Assembly: GCA_944359725.1 (NCBI GenBank)
Contig: CALVSY010000011.1
Coordinates: 1 to 46,093, forward strand
Source: an uncultured Bacilli bacterium
GTDB lineage: Bacteria; Bacillota_I; Bacilli_A; RF39; UBA660
Direction: 5' to 3'
Length of the DNA: 46,093 nt
In this document: positions 40,317-46,093 of the stretch, one piece after another
Layout of the letters: every line of letters starts with the position of its first letter
Position numbering within the stretch: the stretch's first letter is position 1
Notes under the pieces: generated by a model
The model's input: only the letters and a program-made list of their open reading frames with translations
Database searches by the model: none
Told to the model about the DNA's origin: nothing
Position numbers and translations under genes: made by a program

Positions 40317-41267
40317 ATGAGTCAAAAAATTATTGAAACGTTAAAGCAAAATAAACTATATGAAGAAAGCCCAATCGATGTTGATGCTTGCAATTTTGTA
40401 GATGAGTTTTTTAATACATATGCTTTTAATCCTACGAACAAACAAAAAATACCAAGTGATATAATAAGAGATGATAAAGGAAGAATTATTCTTAATAGCA
40501 TACCTTTTATCCTATCTAATAAACCCGCGAACAAAAACCGTGACAATAAATGGATTATATTAAATAATGGAACTAAATTATTATTAAAAGGAGCAAGAAA
40601 AGAAAAATATAACGTAATTGAACTTGTTTTAATGTACTTTTTAAAACAAATGAACGTAAATACCGCAAACTATGATATAGCCGTTTTAGATGATAAAGAA
40701 TTTTTGGTTTCACCTTCTTTTCTAAGAAATAATGAACAAATTATCCTTCCTTATTCCACAACTCCTAAAATTAGTGATGAGTATGAAAGTGCTAAAAAAT
40801 ATAAAGGTGAAGTACAACTTTTAAAAACTTTCTTTTTAGACAGAATATATGGGAACACAGATAGGTTTCCATGTAATTACGGATTAATTGCCGGTGGATA
40901 TAATAACAAATTAGAAAAAGGTTTAAGAGTGTGTCCTTTATTTGATAACGCAGAAGAATGTGGTATTTTTATAAGAGAAGATAAATATGGTTATGATTTT
41001 TTTCCTTACGTAGATAAAGAAAATGATTCATCATCAAATAAAGTATTTAACCATTTATTAGGATACGAAGGAGTTATGCACTGGATTAAGGCAGTAAGTA
41101 AAAGAACAAGCTTACATGATGCTGCTGAAAAATTATATAAGGAAAAGAAAATATACGTAGATAATGATGTTTATGAGAAAATGGAAAAGTTTTTCTCTGA
41201 TAGCCAAAAGATAATTAACGAAGAACTAAAAAACAAAGGTAAATCATTAAGAATTAGTTTAACATAA
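40317..41267 (+). CDS. HipA-like (CtkA-like) kinase-fold protein
   Basis: A 316-residue protein with the HipA-type kinase core. The ATP-Lys is in LLLKGARKEKYNVIELV (Lys91, Glu102). The catalytic loop is IYGNTDRFPCNYGL (Asn180, Asp182, Asn187; HipA proteins often have NTDRH, so His is Phe here). The metal-binding CPLFDN (Asp210) corresponds to the DFG-like Asp. In toxin-antitoxin pairs HipA phosphorylates glutamyl-tRNA synthetase; other members are free-standing Ser/Thr kinases. No HipB-type DNA-binding gene lies next to it, and flanking genes are housekeeping, so it is an orphan. ATG follows AAGGGGATATAATA. It is plus strand, with its own promoter and terminator. Confidence 0.8.
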   Translation: MSQKIIETLKQNKLYEESPIDVDACNFVDEFFNTYAFNPTNKQKIPSDIIRDDKGRIILNSIPFILSNKPANKNRDNKWIILNNGTKLLLKGARKEKYNVIELVLMYFLKQMNVNTANYDIAVLDDKEFLVSPSFLRNNEQIILPYSTTPKISDEYESAKKYKGEVQLLKTFFLDRIYGNTDRFPCNYGLIAGGYNNKLEKGLRVCPLFDNAEECGIFIREDKYGYDFFPYVDKENDSSSNKVFNHLLGYEGVMHWIKAVSKRTSLHDAAEKLYKEKKIYVDNDVYEKMEKFFSDSQKIINEELKNKGKSLRISLT

Positions 41268-41297
41268 AAAAATAGCTAAAAAACTTAGCTATTTTTT
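41266..41297. terminator. Bidirectional terminator between kinase gene and typA
   Basis: AAAAATAGCTAA/TTAGCTATTTTT, a 12-bp perfect stem with a 6-nt loop. It overlaps the typA stop codon and follows the kinase stop. Confidence 0.88.
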
Positions 41298-43099
41298 CTT
41301 GCATCAAATTTCTTTCTTTCTTCTGTATTTAAAATTCTTTTTCTCATTCTATAAGCTTCTGGTGTTATTTCAACTAATTCATCAGAATTAATGTAATCTA
41401 AGCATACTTCTAATGATAACTTTCTTGGTCTTTTTAAAACAACCGTATGATCTTTACCTGCACTTCTGGTATTCGTTTGTTGTTTTTGTTTTACAACGTT
41501 TACGGCCAAATCATTTTCACGGTTATTCTCACCAACTATCATACCTTCATAAACTTCAAAACCAGGTTCAATAAACATAACTCCCCTGTCCTCTAACTGA
41601 CCAAGACCATATGCGGATGCCTTTCCGTTTTCCATTGAAACCAAAACACCTTGCTTTCTTTCACCAACAACGGCATCAGATACTGGCATGTAGTCCTTAA
41701 AAGTATGATTAATTATTCCATAACCTTTAGTCATCGTCATAAAATCAGTCATAAAGCCAATTAAACCACGTGAAGGAATAGTATAAACCAATCTTACCTG
41801 ATTTTCATGATTAGTCATCGAATCCATTACCGCACCACGGGTGCCTAATGCTTCTATTACGGCTCCTACGTTTTCCTCTGGAACTTCTATTTGTAAATCC
41901 TCATAAGGCTCACAGTTTACGCCATCTACTTCTTTTATGATAACTTCTGGTTTTGAAACTTGCATTTCATAACCTTCTCTTCTCATGTTTTCAATTAAAA
42001 TAGATAAATGAAGTTCACCACGTCCAGATACAATCCAGCTTTCTGTATCATTTTGTCTTACTCTTAAAGATACGTCCCTTTGTGTTTCTTTCATTAGTCT
42101 TTCTTCTAGTTTTCTTGCCGTTACAAACTTTCCTTCACGTCCTGCAAATGGTGAGGTATTAACCCCAAACGTCATTTGTAAAGTTGGCTCATCAATCCTA
42201 AGAATAGGAAGTGCTTCTTCTTTTCCTATATCACAAACGGTTTCACCAACTGATATATCAGGAAGTCCAGATATTGCGATTATCTCTCCTGCATGAGCTT
42301 CTTTTATCTCTATTCTTTTAAGTCCCAAAAATCCAAATAACTTTTGTATTCTAAACTGCTTTATAGAACCATCTAATCTTACGCAAGATACCATCTCATT
42401 TTCTTTTATCGTTCCTCTTGCAACTCTACCAATACCAATTCTTCCAACATAATCATTATAATCAAGTAAAGCAGGTTGAAATTGAAGTGAAGATGTGCTA
42501 TCAGTGTTTGGAGCAGGTATATGTTTTACTATCATGTCAAGTACCGGATCCATCGTATGCTCTTGAGTAGATAAATCCTTAGATAAGCTTGAAGTTCCGT
42601 TTAATGCCGATACGTATACAACCGGAAAATCAAGTTGTGAGTCGTCCGCTCCAAGTTCGATAAACAATTCTAATACTTCATCTAATACCTCATCAATTCT
42701 GGTTGATGGTTTATCAACTTTATTTATTGCAACAATTGGTTTTAATCCTGCTTCTAAAGCTTTTTTAAGCACGAACCTAGTCTGTGGCATAGTGCCTTCA
42801 TACGCATCAACAACTAATAAAACACCATCCACCATATGCATTATTCTTTCTACTTCACCACCGAAATCAGCGTGACCTGGAGTGTCTAAAATATTTATTC
42901 TGTACCCCTTATAATTAATGGCCGTTGTTTTAGCAAGAATCGTTATTCCTCTTTCTTTTTCAATAGCATTAGAATCCATCGCTCTATCATCAATGTGCTG
43001 GTTTTCTCTTAAAGTATCTGACTGTTTTAATAGTTCATCAACAAGCGTTGTTTTACCATGGTCAACATGGGCAATAATAGCAACGTTTCTTATTTCCAT
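41285..43099 (-). CDS. typA: Translational GTPase TypA/BipA
   Basis: Ribosome-associated GTPase helping assembly and stress adaptation, 604 residues. G1 AHVDHGKTT, switch region RGITILAKTTAI, G3 DTPGHADFGGEVERI, G4 NKVDKPSTR, then G5 SALNGTSS. EF-G-like domains II, III and V follow, with DTESWIVSGRGELHLSILIE (the TypA mark) and the C-terminal specific domain with GLGQLEDRGVMFIEPG and RPRKLSLE. ATG at 43099 follows GAAGGTG; the frame is open upstream but without a start signal. It has its own extended -10 promoter. Confidence 0.97.
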   Translation of the reverse strand: MEIRNVAIIAHVDHGKTTLVDELLKQSDTLRENQHIDDRAMDSNAIEKERGITILAKTTAINYKGYRINILDTPGHADFGGEVERIMHMVDGVLLVVDAYEGTMPQTRFVLKKALEAGLKPIVAINKVDKPSTRIDEVLDEVLELFIELGADDSQLDFPVVYVSALNGTSSLSKDLSTQEHTMDPVLDMIVKHIPAPNTDSTSSLQFQPALLDYNDYVGRIGIGRVARGTIKENEMVSCVRLDGSIKQFRIQKLFGFLGLKRIEIKEAHAGEIIAISGLPDISVGETVCDIGKEEALPILRIDEPTLQMTFGVNTSPFAGREGKFVTARKLEERLMKETQRDVSLRVRQNDTESWIVSGRGELHLSILIENMRREGYEMQVSKPEVIIKEVDGVNCEPYEDLQIEVPEENVGAVIEALGTRGAVMDSMTNHENQVRLVYTIPSRGLIGFMTDFMTMTKGYGIINHTFKDYMPVSDAVVGERKQGVLVSMENGKASAYGLGQLEDRGVMFIEPGFEVYEGMIVGENNRENDLAVNVVKQKQQTNTRSAGKDHTVVLKRPRKLSLEVCLDYINSDELVEITPEAYRMRKRILNTEERKKFDARKNS

Positions 43100-43130
43100 A
43101 AACTTACACCTTCTTTTTACTAACTTGTTA

Positions 43131-43160
43131 ATTATAGCACAAAATAGCAAAATATTACAA
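43131..43160 (-). promoter_or_regulatory. typA promoter (extended -10)
   Basis: Minus strand TTGTAA (43160-43155), 18-nt spacer, TATAAT (43136-43131) preceded by TGC, about 30 bp before the start codon. Confidence 0.65.
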
Positions 43161-43175
43161 AAATTTTACACAAAA

Positions 43176-43200
43176 AGAAAAAAGGTAATTAACAATTACC
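43176..43200 (-). terminator. Intrinsic terminator after the LysM-like gene
   Basis: Minus strand GGTAATT/AATTACC around a 3-nt loop, then TTTTTT, right after the stop codon at 43202. Confidence 0.75.
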
Positions 43201-43201
43201 C

Positions 43202-43915
43202 TTATCCAAGCGTTTTTTCGTTAGATGGAGCATAAAAAACAAATGTACTTCCACCTTCAGCTGCCTTTTTAAATTCACCTGCAAATGAATTCAATCCACT
43301 TTGCTCTAAAAGATCTATAGCTTCTTCTATAGTTATTATTGTAGCACCTTTTTCCTTTACTAATCTATCTGCGTTTTCTTTAGTTGTTCTTGCTATTATT
43401 ACATCACCAGCAGCTAAAAACCTACTAGTATCTCCACCAGATGCCTGCTGCCTTTGATAACCCGATATTTCTTCATACTCAAAACTAATATCCTTAAGTC
43501 CGTAAACATCTTCTAATTCGTTTCTTGTGTCCCCTTCTTGAACTTCATATTCAATGCATACGTTACTTTTTATATTTTCCTCGTTTTTATTATTTATATA
43601 AGCGTTTAAAGAGGCTATTCCAACCGCAGCTATAGTGCCTGTTAAAATTACGTTTCTTACTACTTTAAAGATTTTTTTCTTTTTTGCTTTACTATGCCTT
43701 TCTAAATATTTATCATATCTTTCTTTATTTTTTACAATATATTCTTCCGCAAGATCAATTAACATTAAGTCATCAACATTATTTGTTTTCTTTCTCATAT
43801 AATCCAATTCATCTTGTAATTCTTTTCTACTTAGTTTTTTAGATAAATGTAATTCTTTATAATAATTCCTTATGGATAAATCATTATTCTCAAAAGCATT
43901 ATACTCTCTTGCCAT
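43202..43915 (-). CDS. Single-pass membrane protein with degenerate LysM-like domain
   Basis: A 237-residue protein. A charged cytoplasmic helical region (1-82, with LSRKELQDELDYMRK and a basic KAKKKK before the membrane) is followed by one membrane helix (about 84-106, VVRNVILTGTIAAVGIASL) and an outer domain. Residues about 120-177 have LysM features: IEYEVQEGDTRNELEDVYG, a middle helix, then LAAGDVIIART, so peptidoglycan or chitin-like binding is possible. The rest ends GGSTFVFYAPSNEKTLG and is unknown. ATG follows AGGAGGG. It lies downstream of the RNase J2 gene, separated by a terminator. Confidence 0.65.
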   Translation of the reverse strand: MAREYNAFENNDLSIRNYYKELHLSKKLSRKELQDELDYMRKKTNNVDDLMLIDLAEEYIVKNKERYDKYLERHSKAKKKKIFKVVRNVILTGTIAAVGIASLNAYINNKNEENIKSNVCIEYEVQEGDTRNELEDVYGLKDISFEYEEISGYQRQQASGGDTSRFLAAGDVIIARTTKENADRLVKEKGATIITIEEAIDLLEQSGLNSFAGEFKKAAEGGSTFVFYAPSNEKTLG

Positions 43916-43979
43916 AGTTATACCCTCCTATCATATCTAATAATAATAGTAACAAAATTTTAATTAAAAATCAAATTAT

Positions 43980-44004
43980 AAAAAGAAGTGCTTATCTACA
44001 CTTC
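43980..44004 (-). terminator. Intrinsic terminator after the RNase J2 gene
   Basis: Minus strand GAAGTG/CACTTC stem, 8-nt loop, then TTTTTA, overlapping the TAG stop. Confidence 0.7.
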
Positions 44005-45642
44005 CTGTACAACCGTTATAATCATAGGCTTACAACCGGTTTCATCAAATAAATACTTACTCAAACGTTCTCTAATACTTGTTTTTATTTTATTATACTC
44101 AACATAATTATTATTAATGTTTTCATTTATTACTTCTAAAGAAATTCTTTTCATTTCTTCTATTAAATCGATACTTTCTCTAACATAAATAAAACCTCTT
44201 GTTAAAACGTCTGGATAAGCAAGTATTTCCTTTGTTCTTTTATCTAACGTAGCACAAATAATAACTATTCCACTATCAGATAAAAGTTCCCTATCCTTAA
44301 GTACTAGCTCTCCAATATCCTTAGATGATGTACCATCAATTAAAACATCATCTACTTTTACCTTTTCATGAACGTCTTTTAATCTTCCATTAATAAAGGT
44401 TGCAACATCACCATTTTGCTTTAATATAATGTTTTCCTTTTTAATACCTATGTGACTTGCCAAGTTAGCATTTGCAACCATATGACGATACTCACCTATA
44501 ACCGGCATGTAATACTTCGGATTCATTAAATCAAGCATAAGCATTATATCTTCACTTGATGCGTGATGCAAAAGATTATCCTTTTTAGACATCGTAACAA
44601 CGGATGCACCTAATTTTGATATATCATCGATTACCTTTATTGCAAGTTTTTCGTTGTAATCATTAATAGGTTCCATAAAAAACACAGTATCAGTTGGTTT
44701 AATGGTAATAAATTTATCATAACCATTTATTATTCTATTTAAATTCATAAATGGTTTTTCTCTTTCGTTAGAAATTAAAATTACAGCATCTTTATCATTT
44801 ATGTTACTTAAATCACCAATTCTATCCATATCAAAATTAATATATTTATTTTTTAATATATCATTTATTATTCCTTGTAATTTATGTCCCATGACAACTA
44901 CTCTTCTAGTGGTTTTAGATATTTCATTAAAAAGTTCTTCTACCCTAGATACATGAGCGGTAAAAACGTTTACGATTATTCTATCCTCAGTTTTATTAAG
45001 TGTTTCCCTAATTAATTTTGATATACGATTCTTAGGAGAGGTATAACCAGTTTTATCTGCGTATAAAGACTCTCCCATAAGGCATAAAACACCTTGTTTT
45101 CCAATGTATGCAAGCTTTCCTATATCAGCTTTATAAGGCCCTAACATCGTTGCGTCAAACACATAATTTCCTGTGTAAAAAATAGTTCCATCCTTAGTGT
45201 TTAAAGCATATCCAACATTATCAGGAATAGAATGAGTAAGCCTTACTGGAAAAATACTGTTCTTACCAAAGCTTATCTTCTTATGAGGATTAATCTCGAT
45301 TAAATTCTTAAACTTAATGTTATCAGATTCTAACTCTTTTCTTAACATATCCGCGGTAAATTTAGTTGCATAAACCTTTAGTTTTGGAACTTCTTTTACT
45401 ATATCACATACTGCTCCCATGTTTTTTTCATGTCCATGAGTTAAAAATAATCCCTTTATGTTTTTAATATTTTGCTTAATATAAGTAAAATCCGGAATAA
45501 TGTAATCAACCCCTAAAAGCTTATCAGAAGCATACTTTAAACCTGCATCAAAGATAAAAATATCATTATCAACTTTTACAACATACATGTTTTTACCATC
45601 CTCGTTTAGGCCGCCGAGTGCAAATATATTAATCTTACTCAT
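43996..45642 (-). CDS. rnjB: RNase J2-type protein with degenerate metal site
   Basis: A metallo-beta-lactamase/beta-CASP family protein, 548 residues. The RNase J order is clear: ALGGLNEDGKNMYVVKVDND, then IIPDFTYI, THGHEKNMG, LTHSIPDNVGYAL, GESLYADKTGYTSP, the beta-CASP insert, MPVIGEYRHMVANANLA, IDGTSSKDIG and the C-terminal RGFIYVRES. Zinc ligands are mostly lost: HxHxDH is HGHEKN, TGD is TGN, and the VHGEYR His is Ile. B. subtilis RNase J2 is also degenerate at these places, so it is probably a structural or regulatory partner of an RNase J1 not in this window. The start at 45642 follows GGAGGTGA. It has its own extended -10 promoter. Confidence 0.88.
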   Translation of the reverse strand: MSKINIFALGGLNEDGKNMYVVKVDNDIFIFDAGLKYASDKLLGVDYIIPDFTYIKQNIKNIKGLFLTHGHEKNMGAVCDIVKEVPKLKVYATKFTADMLRKELESDNIKFKNLIEINPHKKISFGKNSIFPVRLTHSIPDNVGYALNTKDGTIFYTGNYVFDATMLGPYKADIGKLAYIGKQGVLCLMGESLYADKTGYTSPKNRISKLIRETLNKTEDRIIVNVFTAHVSRVEELFNEISKTTRRVVVMGHKLQGIINDILKNKYINFDMDRIGDLSNINDKDAVILISNEREKPFMNLNRIINGYDKFITIKPTDTVFFMEPINDYNEKLAIKVIDDISKLGASVVTMSKKDNLLHHASSEDIMLMLDLMNPKYYMPVIGEYRHMVANANLASHIGIKKENIILKQNGDVATFINGRLKDVHEKVKVDDVLIDGTSSKDIGELVLKDRELLSDSGIVIICATLDKRTKEILAYPDVLTRGFIYVRESIDLIEEMKRISLEVINENINNNYVEYNKIKTSIRERLSKYLFDETGCKPMIITVVQEV

Positions 45643-45681
45643 AAACTTCACCTCCAATCTTTAAAATATTTAAGCGTTATA

Positions 45682-45690
45682 ATTATAACA
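45682..45690 (-). promoter_or_regulatory. Promoter of the RNase J2 gene (extended -10)
   Basis: Minus strand TGT-TATAAT (45690-45682), about 40 bp before the start codon. A second candidate, TTGACT/TAAAGT with 16-nt spacing, lies about 60 bp further upstream. Confidence 0.6.
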
Positions 45691-45787
45691 TGCTTTAGAA
45701 TAAAAGTGAAATAAATTTCATACATTGGTCGTTACTTTACAACATTTCTATTCTTAGTCAATATTTAAAAAAGAAAAAAATAGGCCT

Positions 45788-46093
45788 TTATTCTTGTGAT
45801 AACTTTCCTATTTCTTCTTTAGATAAACCAGTAGATGATGAAATGATTTTTATATCAATACCCTCTTTAAGTAAATTCTTCGCAATTTCTTTTTTTGATT
45901 CAATTTTCCCCTCACGTTTTCCTTCTGTTTTTCCTTTTTCTATTCCTTCAACAATTCCTTTTTCAATACCCTCTTCAAGACCTTTGGTATGACCTTCTTT
46001 AAGGCCTTTTTCCATGCCTTTTGCCATTCCTTTTTCAAGGCCATCATTATAACCATCTTTCATTGCATACGCTTTTATCTGGTCCCTTATAAA
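45788..46093 (-). CDS. C-terminal part of an Rpn/PD-(D/E)XK-type protein (cut by window end)
   Basis: The frame stays open to the window edge (FIRDQIKAYA precedes the first ATG), so the gene continues outside. The visible part is a run of short repeats on the plan E-K-G-x-x-x-G (GLEKGMAKGMEKGLKEGHTK, then GLEEGIEKGIVEGIEKGK) and a C-terminal helix-turn-helix-like KNLLKEGIDIKIISSSTGLS followed by KEEI. This tail is typical of Rpn recombination-promoting nuclease / PD-(D/E)XK putative transposase proteins, whose nuclease domain would be upstream. Family placement rests on the tail only. Confidence 0.75.
   Translation of the reverse strand, partial: FIRDQIKAYAMKDGYNDGLEKGMAKGMEKGLKEGHTKGLEEGIEKGIVEGIEKGKTEGKREGKIESKKEIAKNLLKEGIDIKIISSSTGLSKEEIGKLSQE

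Overview
The window is low-G+C, standard-code bacterial DNA. TGA is used as a stop, for example at the end of the gene at 9846-10328. It looks like an anaerobic member of the Bacillota (Bacilli or a related uncultured gut lineage). Supporting features are a miaB-ymcA pair, an RNase J2-type protein, HelD, a YkpA-type ABC-F protein, two T-box riboswitches, AGGAGG-type ribosome binding sites and a one-subunit pyruvate:ferredoxin oxidoreductase. Peptidoglycan genes (murD, ddl, a murF-like ligase) show a walled cell. No species is assigned. Almost all genes lie on the minus strand.

Region by region (transcription mostly right to left): 1-3.9 kb is an operon of two paralogous repeat proteins, miaB and ymcA. 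3.9-8.5 kb holds murD with a small Cys-His-Asp protein, a GH3 glycosidase, thymidine kinase and an unknown protein. 8.5-10.3 kb is an NrtR locus: a histidine phosphatase and the nudix regulator NrtR, each preceded by the same palindrome, plus a second Cys-His-Asp protein. 10.4-12.9 kb is a serine T-box operon (DUF1653 protein, HD-type alarmone-hydrolase-like protein, SerS) with an unusually long structured leader. 12.9-21 kb carries a YebC-type factor, two zinc-ribbon membrane proteins, an ABC-F ATPase, HelD and CysE. 21-24 kb has a membrane J-domain protein, tRNA-Ser(GCU), a large unknown helical protein and an Asn-rich micro-protein. 24-28.8 kb has ddl, a membrane-fused MurF-like ligase, a hydrolase and two small membrane proteins. 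29-32 kb is a leucine T-box operon (membrane protein, LeuS). 32-35 kb is accessory: a BspA-like DUF285 repeat surface protein behind a G-tract promoter, a transposase remnant and a decayed membrane gene. 35-46 kb has a YbaK-type deacylase, RlmD-type methyltransferase, NifJ, a lone HipA-like kinase, TypA, a LysM-like membrane protein, RNase J2 and the cut-off tail of an Rpn/PD-(D/E)XK-type protein.

The strongest regulatory observations are these. The serine T-box (specifier UCU) and leucine T-box (specifier CUA) each match the synthetase they control. An NrtR palindrome exactly fills the 17-nt spacer of a TTGACA/TACAAT promoter. The leader between the serine T-box and its first gene contains a three-way-junction-like fold and an interleaved helix pair that could expose or hide the start codon. 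No CRISPR array, prophage or complete insertion sequence was seen.
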